Assembly: GCF_019039035.1 (NCBI RefSeq)
Contig: NZ_JAHNZT010000006.1
Span: 1 to 64,000, forward strand
Direction of reading: 5' to 3'
DNA: 64,000 bases
Source: Citreicoccus inhibens
GTDB lineage: Bacteria > Myxococcota > Myxococcia > Myxococcales > Myxococcaceae
In this document: positions 1-8,804 of the stretch, one piece after another
How the letters are laid out: every line of letters starts with the position of its first letter
Numbering within the stretch: the stretch's first letter is position 1
Notes under the pieces: model-generated
Told to the model about the DNA's origin: nothing
The model's database searches: none
The model's input: only the letters and a program-made list of their open reading frames with translations
Made by a program: the position numbers and the translations under genes

Positions 1-1670
1 GCCGCGGGCGTCTCGGCGGGCGCCACCGGCTCGAAGTCGGGCGCGGCGGCGGGCGCCACGGACTCGGCGGCGGGGCGCGCCGGCGCGACCGGCTCGGCAG
101 CGGGCTGCTTCGCGGGAGCCGTCGTCACCGCGGGGGTGGGCGTCGGCTCGCGCGTCTGCGTCCCCTTGGGCGGGGGCGGCAGCGCCAGCGAGCGAGAGGA
201 CGCAGGCGTCGCGGCCGGACGCGCGGGGGGCGGCGACGAGCGCGAGCCCTTCGACGAGGACCCGCCCTCGCTGCCACTCGTGAAGGACAGGTAGCCGCCG
301 ATGCCAGCCGACACGAGGCCCGCCAGGAGACCCACGTCCGCCACCAGGGCGTACGTCTTGCCCGTGTCCTTGAGGTCCTGGGCGCGCGGGCTCACCTGCG
401 GCGTCCGCTTGAAGACGTCCTGCTTCGAGGAGGCCTCCAGCCCGAAGTAGATGCCCCCGGCCAGCAGCGCCGCGCCCGTGGCCAGCAGCACATAGCCCGC
501 GGTGCGGCGGCCCGAGCTCGCGCCACCTGAGAAGTGCTTGAGCGGCTTGCCGTTCACGCGCGCCGCATCGGTGGCCACCAGGTCCGTCAGCAGCCCCTGC
601 GAGCCCGTGGCCATCGCGTCCCCGCGCGGCACCGGCCCCTGGGCGTAAGCGAGGTTGTGGCCATCCGCGGCATCCAGGCGCACCCCCGTGACATCGAGCG
701 GCGCCGTACCCGGCCCGCCGCGAACCAGCAGCGCCACGACCTGGGGCGCGCCCACGAGCGCGGCCAGCTCAGCCAGCGCGAGGTCGCGATCCGGCCCGTT
801 CGGGGTCTTCACCACGCGCTGGGTGAGGGCCTCCACGCGCGTCTGCGCGGGCAAGCGCTGGAGCGTGAAGGAGACCTCGCCCTCGCGCGCGCGGCCCTGG
901 ATCAGCGCATGGCCGGGCGCCAGCAGCGTGACGTAGTGGTCCGCGAGCGGCAGGCCCGTCACCGTGACAGGCGTCACCCCGCGGAAGACGCCGTCCACGT
1001 AGACCTCGGCGGGCACCGGCTGCGAGCGAATCTGGAACGAGCTCGGGTTCGCGGTGAGCAGCGCCTTGCGCTCCTTCTCCACCATCGACACTTCTTCGGG
1101 CGGGAAGAAGTTGGGCGAGAACTGCGCGCGCGGATCCACCGCCAGCACGGCGCGCATCTCCAGCTCGGCCGCCTTGTTCTCTCCATTGGCCACCTGCGAC
1201 GCGGCCTTCATCACCCGCGCGTGGCTCAGCTCGGTGAAGTGCCGGGACAGGTCGCTCTGCTCGTAGGCGCGCACCGCCTTGTCGAACTGCTGGAGCGCCT
1301 TCTGCGTGTCCAGCTCGTCATAGGCGTGGAGGCCCTCCTTGATGGCGGTGGCCCCCTCCTCGGCCTTGGCCTCGCGGACCTGGGCGCCGTCGGCGTCCAG
1401 CGCGTCCGCCATCCGGACCGGCTCCAGCCGCCCGGAGCGGGCCAGGGCCTGCTCGGCCCAGTAGGACAGCCGGAGCGCGTCCTCGCGAGCCGACGGGTCC
1501 AACGGCACGGCCACCACCGTCACCCGGGGCCCCGTGGCCGCCGGAAGCGCCTGGGGCACGAGCCGCAAGGTCATGTGCTGCTGCTGTGCCGCCGCGGGAC
1601 CCACGGCCAACAGTCCCACCAGCCAGCCGCTCAGCGCCGCGTGCAGCGCGCGATTGAAAGGACGTCGCAT
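1..1670 (-). CDS. PEGA-domain exported protein, C-terminus cut by window edge
   Basis: The reading frame begins with ATG at 1670 and stays open to base 1, so the C-terminus lies outside the window. Residues 1-28 form a signal peptide ending in an Ala-rich site before QQQ. An N-terminal alpha-helical, TPR-like part is followed by a PEGA domain around residues 195-235, with the hallmark 'PAEVYVDGVFRG' and 'TPV...GLP'. Next come about 100 residues of unknown fold, one or two hydrophobic segments ('GYVLLATGAALLAGGIYFG' and a second one), and a Ser/Pro/Ala-rich tail. PEGA domains are surface or periplasmic beta-sandwich modules. The architecture (PEGA, membrane helices, low-complexity tail) is common in myxobacteria, but the specific role is unknown. 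The gene is 68 bases upstream of nothing else on its strand within view; it follows the protease gene. Confidence 0.8.
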   Translation of the reverse strand, partial: MRRPFNRALHAALSGWLVGLLAVGPAAAQQQHMTLRLVPQALPAATGPRVTVVAVPLDPSAREDALRLSYWAEQALARSGRLEPVRMADALDADGAQVREAKAEEGATAIKEGLHAYDELDTQKALQQFDKAVRAYEQSDLSRHFTELSHARVMKAASQVANGENKAAELEMRAVLAVDPRAQFSPNFFPPEEVSMVEKERKALLTANPSSFQIRSQPVPAEVYVDGVFRGVTPVTVTGLPLADHYVTLLAPGHALIQGRAREGEVSFTLQRLPAQTRVEALTQRVVKTPNGPDRDLALAELAALVGAPQVVALLVRGGPGTAPLDVTGVRLDAADGHNLAYAQGPVPRGDAMATGSQGLLTDLVATDAARVNGKPLKHFSGGASSGRRTAGYVLLATGAALLAGGIYFGLEASSKQDVFKRTPQVSPRAQDLKDTGKTYALVADVGLLAGLVSAGIGGYLSFTSGSEGGSSSKGSRSSPPPARPAATPASSRSLALPPPPKGTQTREPTPTPAVTTAPAKQPAAEPVAPARPAAESVAPAAAPDFEPVAPAETPA

Positions 1671-1738
1671 CACTCTGTCACCCTCGTTCGTCGCGAATTA
1701 CACGCACTGGGTGCCAGAATGCCAGAGGGGAAAGGGGT

Positions 1739-3100
1739 TTAACGACCCGCCGAGCCTCCCGGAGGCCGATTCACCGGCCTTTGCGGGCCCGCAGCCACGC
1801 CGTGGAGGTAGTTGAGGGCCACCCGCAACTGCCAGTCCGAGAGCTTCGCCGTGACATCCCAGTCCCGCAGGTTCGCGGGCAGCGTCTGCGGCGCCGCGCT
1901 GGCTTCCGAGGCCACCGCGGGCTCGGCTTTGAAGTGACGCCGCAGGTCCTTCTCTCGCACGGACTCCCGGCCCGCCTTGCCGTTGGGGTCCTCCGGCACG
2001 AGGAAGTCAGGGGTGATGCCCTTCTCCTGGATGCTGCGGCCCTTGGGCGTGTAGTAGCGCGCGATGGTCAGCTTCAATCCCGAGCCGTCCTCCAGCTCGA
2101 TGACGGTCTGCACGCTGCCCTTGCCGAAGGTCTGCGTGCCCATGATGACAGCCCGCCCGTGGTCCTGGAGCGCGCCCGCGACAATCTCCGAGGCGGACGC
2201 GCTGCCCGCGTTGACGAGCACCACCAGCGGATAGTCCTTCTCCGTGTCTCGGTCTCGGCTGCGCTCCTCGGTGGCGTTGCGCCCGTCGCGCCCGCGCGTG
2301 GTGACGATGGGCAGGTTGCCGGGCAGGAAGCGGTCGCTCATGGCCACGGCCTGATCCAACAGGCCGCCCGGGTTGTTGCGCAGGTCCAGCACCAGCCCCT
2401 GCAGCTCCTTGCCGCCGTTGAGCCCGCGCAGCCGCTCCAGCTCCTTGCGCAGGTACAGGTCCGTGCGGTCCTGGAAGTTCTTCACCTTGATGTGGGCGAT
2501 ACCGTCGTAGAGCGCGCCCTCCACCGACACGATGCGGATGTGGTCGCGGATGATGGCGATCTCTTGAGGCGCGTTGAAGCCCGCGCGCATCACCGTGAGC
2601 AACACACGCCCGCCCGCCGGGCCGCGCATCTTCTGCATCGCGCGCCCCACGTCCATGCCCTGCGTGCTCTCGCCGTCGATGCCCAGCAGCTCGTCTCCAG
2701 CCTTGATGCCCGCGCGCGCCGCGGGCGTATCGTCGATGGGGGCCACGACGACGATGTGCTCGGCCTTGCGGGCGATCTCGATGCCCAGCCCGCCGAACTC
2801 CCCCGACGTGTCGATCTTCATCTCCCGGAAGACTTCCGGCGGCATGTAGAGCGTGTGCGGATCCAACGTCTCCAACATGCCTTGGATGGCGCCGTGGATG
2901 AGCCGCGCGCGGTCCGGCTGCTCCACGTAGTTGTTCTCCACGTAGGAGAGCACCCGCGCGAACAGCTCCAACTGGCGATAGGCGGAGTCGTCCTTCTCGA
3001 CCACGCGCGCGGGCGCGCCCTCTGCGAGCGCCGACGCGGGCACTCCCAGGAGCACGAGGGCCGCCAGCATCCCACGCCACGGTTGCAGAAGCCCTGTCAC
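1739..3100 (-). CDS. ctpA: S41 family C-terminal processing peptidase (CtpA-like)
   Basis: Periplasmic serine protease of the tail-specific protease family. The start is GTG at 3100 with an AGGA-type ribosome site; the first 26 residues are a signal peptide ending in ALA. Order: helical N-terminal cap (about 35-95), PDZ domain (about 100-175, with 'GGLGIEIA' and 'AGIKAGDELLGIDG'), then the S41 catalytic core. The Ser/Lys dyad is visible as Ser302 in 'GSASASEIVAG' and Lys327 in 'TFGKGSVQ', 25 residues apart as in the D1 protease family. At 453 residues it has the normal length. CtpA genes commonly follow envC, and here the neighbours are ftsE-ftsX-envC plus a hydrolase, which suggests a role in cell-wall hydrolase turnover. 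The substrate is inferred only. Confidence 0.92.
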   Translation of the reverse strand: MTGLLQPWRGMLAALVLLGVPASALAEGAPARVVEKDDSAYRQLELFARVLSYVENNYVEQPDRARLIHGAIQGMLETLDPHTLYMPPEVFREMKIDTSGEFGGLGIEIARKAEHIVVVAPIDDTPAARAGIKAGDELLGIDGESTQGMDVGRAMQKMRGPAGGRVLLTVMRAGFNAPQEIAIIRDHIRIVSVEGALYDGIAHIKVKNFQDRTDLYLRKELERLRGLNGGKELQGLVLDLRNNPGGLLDQAVAMSDRFLPGNLPIVTTRGRDGRNATEERSRDRDTEKDYPLVVLVNAGSASASEIVAGALQDHGRAVIMGTQTFGKGSVQTVIELEDGSGLKLTIARYYTPKGRSIQEKGITPDFLVPEDPNGKAGRESVREKDLRRHFKAEPAVASEASAAPQTLPANLRDWDVTAKLSDWQLRVALNYLHGVAAGPQRPVNRPPGGSAGR

Positions 3101-3187
3101 GGCGGTGCATCCTTTCCCGGCTCGGGGGTGTGCGCACTCGCGGCGCGCGGGCAGTCTACACCCGGTCGCGCGCGCGATTCCCGGCGC

Positions 3188-4048
3188 TCACAGCCCCGTG
3201 CGATCCGCGAAGCGCGTGAGGTAGGACACCAGCTCGTCCGGGCGCTCCATCTGCGGCACGTGGCCAAAGCCCTCCACCACGTGCACCTCCGCGTGCACCG
3301 GCAGGTGCGTGCGGTACCACGCGAGAATCTCGGGCGGCAGCAAGCGCTCACTGCCGCCCCAGAGGAAGAGCACGGGCATGGCCAGGTTGCGCACGGCCTC
3401 GGGCTCCAGGCTGGCGCGCGTCTCCAGCGCCTCCTGCGTGAGCGCCTTCACGGTGTTCGTCGTGTAGAACTTGCGCAGCTCCGAGGCCAGCCAGAGCGCC
3501 GGCAGCGGCGCCTTGTGGAAGAGCCGCTTCGTCAGCGCGCGCGCGTCCTCGGTGGTGCGCACCGAGAAAGCCCCCAGGAGCGCGCCGAGCACCGGCTCCG
3601 GCAGCTCCGCCCCCGCGGGCGCCACCAACGCGAGGGCCTTCACCCACTGGGGACACTCGGCCGCCAGGGTGACGGCCAGGGCGCCTCCCAGCGAGTTGCC
3701 CACGACCAAGGCAGGCTCGCGCACGACCTGCTCGCAGTACGCGCGCAGCACGTCGAACTGGTTGCGCACGCTCACCGGTCCGCCGCGGTACTCGCTGGAG
3801 AAGCCGTGACCTGGCAGGTCCGGTGCGAGCACGCGCGAGAAGCGCCGCGCCAGCCCGAAGAACGTCCGGCCAAAGCCATTGGCCGAGCCGCCCAGTCCGT
3901 GCACCAGCAGCACCGGTGGCCCCTTGCCCTGCCCCTCGAGCTGGTAGTGGTGCACCACCTGCCCGCCCACGCGCACTGTCGAGGACTGGACACCGCGCAC
4001 CATCAGCATGCGCCGCATCGCCTTCTGCATCCCGTCCATCAGGTCCAT
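3188..4048 (-). CDS. alpha/beta hydrolase
   Basis: Cytoplasmic serine hydrolase of the alpha/beta fold. It shows the oxyanion-hole motif 'LVHGLGG', the strand-4 motif 'DLPGHG', the nucleophile elbow 'GNSLGGA' (Ser nucleophile), an acid on the 'VLFLWGGSERLLP' strand and the C-terminal catalytic His in 'GFGHVPQMERP'. I chose ATG 4048 because GGAG lies about 10 bases upstream; an in-frame TTG at 4069 would add seven residues. No signal peptide is seen. It sits between envC (70 bases upstream) and ctpA (87 bases downstream) on the same strand, so co-transcription is likely. Similarity to PHA depolymerase/esterase-type hydrolases is general, and the substrate cannot be assigned. Confidence 0.88.
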   Translation of the reverse strand: MDLMDGMQKAMRRMLMVRGVQSSTVRVGGQVVHHYQLEGQGKGPPVLLVHGLGGSANGFGRTFFGLARRFSRVLAPDLPGHGFSSEYRGGPVSVRNQFDVLRAYCEQVVREPALVVGNSLGGALAVTLAAECPQWVKALALVAPAGAELPEPVLGALLGAFSVRTTEDARALTKRLFHKAPLPALWLASELRKFYTTNTVKALTQEALETRASLEPEAVRNLAMPVLFLWGGSERLLPPEILAWYRTHLPVHAEVHVVEGFGHVPQMERPDELVSYLTRFADRTGL

Positions 4049-4117
4049 GCGCCCACCGCTCCTTGCCAAGGGACTGTCCGCCGCAAGGTAATGATGCCCT
4101 GGATTCGGCGCAGCGCG

Positions 4118-5236
4118 TCAGGGGACGGGAGCCAGCCAGAGCGCCGGGTCCACCGCCTGCCCCGCCTTGCGCACCTCGAAGTACAGGTAGGCGCCCTTGA
4201 GGGAGCCGGTGTCGCCCACCTCGCCCACGCTCTCGCCCGCGGACACGTGGGCGCCCACCGTGGGGATGACGGTGGAGAGGTGCGCCATCAGGGTGTGGAA
4301 GTCATCGCCATGGTCGAGGATGAGCAGGTTGCCGTAGCCGCGCAGCCAGCCCGCGAAGACGACGGTGCCCTCGGCGACAGCGCGCACGGGTGAGCCCGAG
4401 GGCGCGCGCAGGTCCACGCCCTTCTGCACCGTGACGGTGTTGAAGCGCGGGTTCACCACCTTGCCGAAGCCCACCTCGATGACGCCCGTGGCCGGACGCG
4501 GCAGCTTGCCCTTGAGCGCACCAAAGCCGCTGGTGGCCGGGGCTTCGTGCAGGTCCTTGAGCATGCGCGTGAGGTCCGCGTCCGCGCCCTCCAATTCGCG
4601 CACCGCGCGCCTGGCCAGCTCTGCCTCGCCCGCGAGCTGCCCGACGACTTCCTCCAACGCCTCCTGCTGCGCCTGGGCCTGCTTCGATTGCTCCTGGAGG
4701 AAGGCCACGCGCCCCGCGAGCGAGGCGTGCAGCCGCTTGAGTTCGAGCGTGGCCTGACGCTGGAGCGTGGCCACGTGCTGCACCGTGCGCAGGAGTTCCA
4801 GGTCGCCGGACATGCTGGCCTCCAGCGCGCGCGCGCGCCACATGAGGGCGGAGAAGTCCTCCGCGGACAGCAGCACCTCCAGCGGGCGGCGGCGCATGAG
4901 GCGGTAGAGCGTGCGCAGCCGCGGCGACAGGCGGCGAAGCTGCGCGCGCAGGGCCTCGCGCAGCACCGCCTCCTCACGCTCGGCCAGGGCGACGCGGCGG
5001 CGGAAGACAGAGAGGTCCCCCTCCAACGCGCGGACGCGCCGGCGCGAGAACGACGCCATGTCCTCCATCAGCTCCATGCCTTCGAGCACGGAGAGCTTCT
5101 TCGCCTCGATGAGCGCGAGCGTGGCGCGCTGCGCGGCCAGCTTCTCGCGCACGGCCGCGCGCTCCGACTCCTCGTCCTTCTGAGCCTGAGCCGAGAACGC
5201 GCCCAGCAGCAACATGAGGACCAGCAGGCGGCTCAT
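4118..5236 (-). CDS. envC: EnvC-like murein hydrolase activator with degenerate LytM domain
   Basis: Periplasmic factor expected to couple FtsEX to peptidoglycan amidases at division. Residues 1-18 are a signal peptide (ends SAQAQ). Residues 22-230 form long coiled coils, as in EnvC. Residues 255-372 are an M23/LytM domain. The zinc and catalytic positions are lost: the first ligand His is Gln271 ('QKGVDL'), Asp275 and His319 ('MAHLS') remain, and the usual HLH motif is Tyr350-Leu-Tyr352 ('GAYLYFEVR'). Loss of these residues is typical of non-enzymatic activators such as E. coli EnvC. I chose ATG 5236, which overlaps the ftsX stop by 4 bases (ATGA) and gives a proper signal peptide; longer in-frame starts read into ftsX. 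It forms an operon with ftsE and ftsX. Confidence 0.9.
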   Translation of the reverse strand: MSRLLVLMLLLGAFSAQAQKDEESERAAVREKLAAQRATLALIEAKKLSVLEGMELMEDMASFSRRRVRALEGDLSVFRRRVALAEREEAVLREALRAQLRRLSPRLRTLYRLMRRRPLEVLLSAEDFSALMWRARALEASMSGDLELLRTVQHVATLQRQATLELKRLHASLAGRVAFLQEQSKQAQAQQEALEEVVGQLAGEAELARRAVRELEGADADLTRMLKDLHEAPATSGFGALKGKLPRPATGVIEVGFGKVVNPRFNTVTVQKGVDLRAPSGSPVRAVAEGTVVFAGWLRGYGNLLILDHGDDFHTLMAHLSTVIPTVGAHVSAGESVGEVGDTGSLKGAYLYFEVRKAGQAVDPALWLAPVP

Positions 5237-6135
5237 ACGCGCAGGAAGCGCCCCACCGCGACGAAGCTGCCCCCCAGCCCGAGCCCACAGCCCGCCGCCA
5301 CCAACTCCAGCGCGGTGCGCGGCTCCACCCACGCGGTGGAGACACCCGGGCCCAGCAGGAACGCGAAGAGCGAGCCCAGCGTGGGGCCCAGCACACGACC
5401 GAAGGTCCACAATCCCAACAGCGCCAACCCCGCGCCGAGTAAGCCCTGGAGCAACCCCTCCAACAGGAAGGGCGCCTTGACGAAGCGGTCCGTGGCGCCC
5501 ACCAGCTTCTGGATTTCGATCTCCTCGCGCCGCGAGTAGATGGCGAGCTGAAGCGTCGCCGCGACGATGATGATGGTCGTCCCCAGCACGACGAGGAAGG
5601 CCACCAGCGCACCGAAGCGCAGCGCCCGCGCGATGGCGGACAAGCGCTCCACCGCGGCCTCGCCGTAGTCCACGGCCGTGACACCAGGCTGAGCGCGCAG
5701 CTCCTTGGCGAGCGTGCGCAGCGCCTCGGGCGAACGGCGCTCCGCAGGCACGCGCACCTCCAGCGTCGCGGGCAGCGGGTTCTCGGGCAGCTCCGCCAGG
5801 GCCTCGCCCAGGTCCCCCAACTCGCGGCGAAGCCGGACCAGCGCGGCCTCGGGCGGCACCACCGTCACGTCTCCCACGTGGAGCTGCTGGACGCGCTCGT
5901 GCACGCCGTGCACCTCGTCCTCGCCCAGCTCCGGCGCCAGGTACACCGTCACCTCCACCTCGCCGCCGAGCGAGGACAGGAGGTTGTCCACCACGCGCGA
6001 AGCCCCGCGCGCCAGCCCCGCCGCGAACAGCGCGATGGCGATGGTGGACACCGCGATGAAGTGGACGAACGGCGAGTGCCGCAGACCTCCCGCCGCCGAG
6101 CGCCAGAAGTACGCTGTCTTCGCCAGCGCGCTCAT
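5233..6135 (-). CDS. ftsX: cell division protein FtsX, permease-like
   Basis: Inner-membrane partner of FtsE. At 300 residues it has the family length. A hydrophobic segment near residues 20-45 is followed by a periplasmic domain (about 50-175, with 'VEVTVYLAPELGEDEV'). Three more transmembrane helices in the C-terminal half bracket 'SRREEIEIQKLVGATDRFV', the conserved FtsX cytoplasmic segment containing 'EIEI.KLVGA'. The start ATG overlaps the ftsE stop by 4 bases, and its stop overlaps the envC start by 4 bases, so translation is probably coupled. FtsEX transmits ATP hydrolysis across the membrane to EnvC-type activators; that role is known for the family and fits the neighbour. Confidence 0.95.
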   Translation of the reverse strand: MSALAKTAYFWRSAAGGLRHSPFVHFIAVSTIAIALFAAGLARGASRVVDNLLSSLGGEVEVTVYLAPELGEDEVHGVHERVQQLHVGDVTVVPPEAALVRLRRELGDLGEALAELPENPLPATLEVRVPAERRSPEALRTLAKELRAQPGVTAVDYGEAAVERLSAIARALRFGALVAFLVVLGTTIIIVAATLQLAIYSRREEIEIQKLVGATDRFVKAPFLLEGLLQGLLGAGLALLGLWTFGRVLGPTLGSLFAFLLGPGVSTAWVEPRTALELVAAGCGLGLGGSFVAVGRFLRV

Positions 6136-6824
6136 ACCGCCATCCGGCGTGCTGCCTTGACGCCGTCCTCGTCGGAGACGATCTGCCCGCGCTCCAGGCG
6201 CACGGTGCGCTTCTGATAGCGCGCCAGCAGCGTGGCGTCGTGGGTGGCCACCACCACCGTGGTGCCTCGGATGTTGACCTGGGTGAGCAGGTCCATGATT
6301 TCGACGGTGAGCGCCGGGTCCAGGTTTCCGGTGGGCTCGTCCGCGAGCAGGATGGTCGGATCGTTCACCAGCGCGCGGGCAATCACCACGCGCTGCTGCT
6401 CTCCACCGGAGAGTCGCAAGGGCAGCGCGTCCGCCTTGTGCTCCAGGCCCACCAACTTGAGCATGCGGCGCACCTTCTCGCGGCCCTCGGCGCGCGGCAC
6501 GCCCAGCACGTCCAACGTGAAGCCCACGTTGTCCGCCACCGAGCGGTGCGGCAGCAGCTTGAAGTCCTGGAACACCACGCCGATGTTGCGCCGCAGGTAC
6601 GGCACGGCGGACTCGCGGATGCGCGCGATGTTGCGCCCGCCCACCAGGATTTGCCCCTTGGTGGCCTTCTCACCGCAGAAGATGAGCTTGAGCAGCGTCG
6701 TCTTGCCCGCGCCGGATGGGCCCGTGAGGAAGACGAACTCGCCCTTCTCCACGTTCAGGTTGATGTCCTGGAGCACCGGCGGATCGCCGGGATACGCCTT
6801 GTACACGTGGAAGAACTGAATCAT
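6132..6824 (-). CDS. ftsE: cell division ATP-binding protein FtsE
   Basis: ABC-type ATPase of 230 residues that pairs with FtsX. It carries Walker A 'GPSGAGKTT' (35-43), Q-loop region 'NIGVVFQDFKLLP', signature 'LSGGEQQRV', Walker B 'ILLADEPTGNLD' and the switch His in 'VVVATHD', so it should be catalytically competent. ATG 6824 was chosen because 'MIQFFHVYKAYPG' matches the usual FtsE N-terminus; the frame extends 17 codons further upstream without support. It is the first gene of the ftsE-ftsX-envC operon, which probably continues into the hydrolase and ctpA. Confidence 0.95.
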   Translation of the reverse strand: MIQFFHVYKAYPGDPPVLQDINLNVEKGEFVFLTGPSGAGKTTLLKLIFCGEKATKGQILVGGRNIARIRESAVPYLRRNIGVVFQDFKLLPHRSVADNVGFTLDVLGVPRAEGREKVRRMLKLVGLEHKADALPLRLSGGEQQRVVIARALVNDPTILLADEPTGNLDPALTVEIMDLLTQVNIRGTTVVVATHDATLLARYQKRTVRLERGQIVSDEDGVKAARRMAV

Positions 6825-6896
6825 GGCCGGGGCGTGGGTCGCTGAACCTACCACGTCTCGGCTGCGCCGCCGCATGCACGTCGTGCGAGGGCCTCC

Positions 6897-7904
6897 TCAC
6901 TTCCTGCGGGTGGAGGCCCGAGGTGCGCCCCGAGCCTTCACGGCCCGCCCAGGTGAGCCCGCTTGCGCCCGCGCGGGCCGGGCCATCGGAGCCGTCCGCC
7001 GCACATCCCAGGCCGGCTCTCCGGCGAACCGGTCCACGAGGAAGTCGATGAAGCTGCGCACCTTGGCGGAGAGGTGGCGCCCGCGTGGGTACACCGCGTG
7101 GATGCCCACCTCCGGGGGCGCGTACTCGGGCAACAGTCGCACCAGTCGTCCCGCGGCCACGTCCTCACCGATGAGGAAGCTGGGCGTCAGCGACACGCCG
7201 AGCCCCTTCAGCAAGGCCACGCGCAGCAGCTCGCCGTTGCTGGCGGTCAGCCGGCCGCTCACTCGAACCACGGACTCCTGCCCGTCCGCGCCGCGAAACC
7301 GCCACTCACCCGGGGTGGCTCGGTACGCGTACTCCAGACACTCGTGATGAACGAGGTCGGCGGGAGTCCGCGGCGCACCCGCGCGCGCCACATAGTCGGG
7401 CGCCGCGCACAGAATGGAGCGGCTGGGCGCGAGTCGCCGCGCCACGAGGCTCGAGTCAGGCAGCGCCCCGATGCGGACGGCGACGTCGATGCCCTCCTCC
7501 ACCAGGTCCACCTTCCGGTCATTGAGCGTGATGTCCACGCCCACCTCCGGATACGCCAGCAGGTAGTCCGAGATCGCCTGAGACAAGTGGCGCGTGCCGA
7601 AGGAGATGGGCGCGTTCACCTTCAAGCGTCCGCGAGGCACCGCCTGCTGCGCGCCCGCCGCGCCGCGCGCATCTTCCACGTCCTCGAGGATGCGCAGACA
7701 CCGAGCATGGAAGCCCGCCCCCACTTCCGTGAGGCTCAGCTTCCGCGTGGTGCGATGGAGCAGCCGCGCCCCCAGCCAGTCCTCCAGCGTGGTGAGGTGG
7801 TGGCTGACGCCCGCGGGAGACAAGCCCAGCTCGCGCGCCGCTTGAGACAGGCTCCCGCTCGCGACCACCTTGGTGAACACCGCCATGCTCGTCATGCGGT
7901 CCAT
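6897..7904 (-). CDS. LysR-family transcriptional regulator
   Basis: DNA-binding regulator of 335 residues. The winged helix-turn-helix is at residues 1-62 ('SGSLSQAARELGLSPAGVSH', 'LEDWLGARLLHRTTRKL'), followed by the substrate-binding-like effector domain (about 90-295). The C-terminal 35 residues are basic and low in complexity and look like an unstructured extension. It is divergent from the SDR gene with 141 bases between the start codons, the classic arrangement for a LysR regulator controlling its neighbour. An inverted repeat at 7926-7946 lies in the gap. The effector is unknown. Confidence 0.92.
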   Translation of the reverse strand: MDRMTSMAVFTKVVASGSLSQAARELGLSPAGVSHHLTTLEDWLGARLLHRTTRKLSLTEVGAGFHARCLRILEDVEDARGAAGAQQAVPRGRLKVNAPISFGTRHLSQAISDYLLAYPEVGVDITLNDRKVDLVEEGIDVAVRIGALPDSSLVARRLAPSRSILCAAPDYVARAGAPRTPADLVHHECLEYAYRATPGEWRFRGADGQESVVRVSGRLTASNGELLRVALLKGLGVSLTPSFLIGEDVAAGRLVRLLPEYAPPEVGIHAVYPRGRHLSAKVRSFIDFLVDRFAGEPAWDVRRTAPMARPARAQAGSPGRAVKARGAPRASTRRK

Positions 7905-7925
7905 CGCGTTTCCGCCCGGCTTTCA

Positions 7926-7946
7926 GGAAGGCTGAAGAGTCCTTCC
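7926..7946. promoter_or_regulatory. inverted repeat between LysR and SDR genes, candidate operator
   Basis: Perfect 6-base arms GGAAGG (7926-7931) and CCTTCC (7941-7946) are separated by 9 bases. The repeat begins 22 bases upstream of the LysR start codon and 100 bases upstream of the SDR start. The 15-base spacing between the left ends of the arms is compatible with a LysR dimer site. That it is bound by this regulator is inference; a six-base arm can occur by chance. Confidence 0.4.
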
Positions 7947-8045
7947 AACACGGCACCAGTTATCAACCCGCCGTGCCTCGCGCATTCCTTCTCCATCAAC
8001 CGGACCGCTCCCAAAGGACGCGGCATTGCCAGGAGACAGCACGCG

Positions 8046-8774
8046 ATGGAACGACTGACGGGACAGGTGGCGCTGGTGACGGGAGCTTCGCGGGGCATCG
8101 GCCGCGCCATCGCGGAGCGACTGGCCCACGACGGTGCGGCCGTGGCCGTGGGCTACCACGCGAACCGGGCTCCGGCCGAGGCGCTCGCGACCGAGCTCCG
8201 CGCCCGAGGAGGACAGGCCGTGGCGTTGCCCGTGGACGTCACGAGACACGAGGACGTGCGGAGGTTCTTCGATGACGCGGAGGCGCGGCTCGGCCCCGCG
8301 ACCATCGCGGTGGCCAACGCGGGCACCCTCTTCGTGCGCCCCTTCGTGGAGATGACCGCGGAGGACTTCGAGACGGGCTTCGCGGTCAACACGCGCGGCA
8401 CCTTCCACGTGTTCCTGGAGGCGTCCCGCCGCCTGCGCGAGGGCGGACGCATCATCGGCGTGTCCACGAACCTCACGCGCCTGGCTCAGCCCGGCTTCAG
8501 CCTCTACCAGGCCAGCAAGGCGGCGGTGGAGCAGTTCGTGATGGTGCTCGCCAAGGAACTGGGGCCGCGCCACATCACCGTGAACGCGGTCTCTCCAGGC
8601 GCCACCGAGACGGACATGATCGCCCCCGCGCACCATGAGGCGCTGGCTCGCGAGATTCCCCTGGGCCGTCTGGCCAGACCCGAGGACATCGCGAACGTCG
8701 TCGGCTTCCTCGCCTCTCGCGAGGCGGGCTGGGTGAACGGGCAGATGGTGGGCGCCAACGGCGGCATCGTCTGA
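8046..8774 (+). CDS. SDR-family oxidoreductase
   Basis: Classical short-chain dehydrogenase/reductase of 242 residues. The nucleotide-binding motif is 'TGASRGIG' (12-19), the structural motif is 'NAG' (91-93), and the catalytic residues are Ser140, Tyr154 and Lys158 ('YQASK'). The C-terminal 'GATETDM...VNGQMVGANGG' is typical of the FabG-like subgroup that uses NAD(P)H to reduce 3-oxo groups. No acyl-carrier context is present, so a specific substrate is not assigned. ATG 8046 follows 'AGGAGA' within a good distance. It is divergent from a LysR regulator that probably controls it. Confidence 0.92.
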   Translation: MERLTGQVALVTGASRGIGRAIAERLAHDGAAVAVGYHANRAPAEALATELRARGGQAVALPVDVTRHEDVRRFFDDAEARLGPATIAVANAGTLFVRPFVEMTAEDFETGFAVNTRGTFHVFLEASRRLREGGRIIGVSTNLTRLAQPGFSLYQASKAAVEQFVMVLAKELGPRHITVNAVSPGATETDMIAPAHHEALAREIPLGRLARPEDIANVVGFLASREAGWVNGQMVGANGGIV

Positions 8775-8804
8775 GGCTCACGCCCTCGCGAGGAGGCAGA
8801 GACT

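Noticed and set aside
1781-4393. Very long plus-strand open frame (870 codons) antisense to ctpA, the hydrolase and envC
   Set aside because: Composition is Arg/His/Leu/Ala-rich low-complexity typical of the opposite strand of GC-rich genes; no motif, while the minus strand has three conserved proteins.
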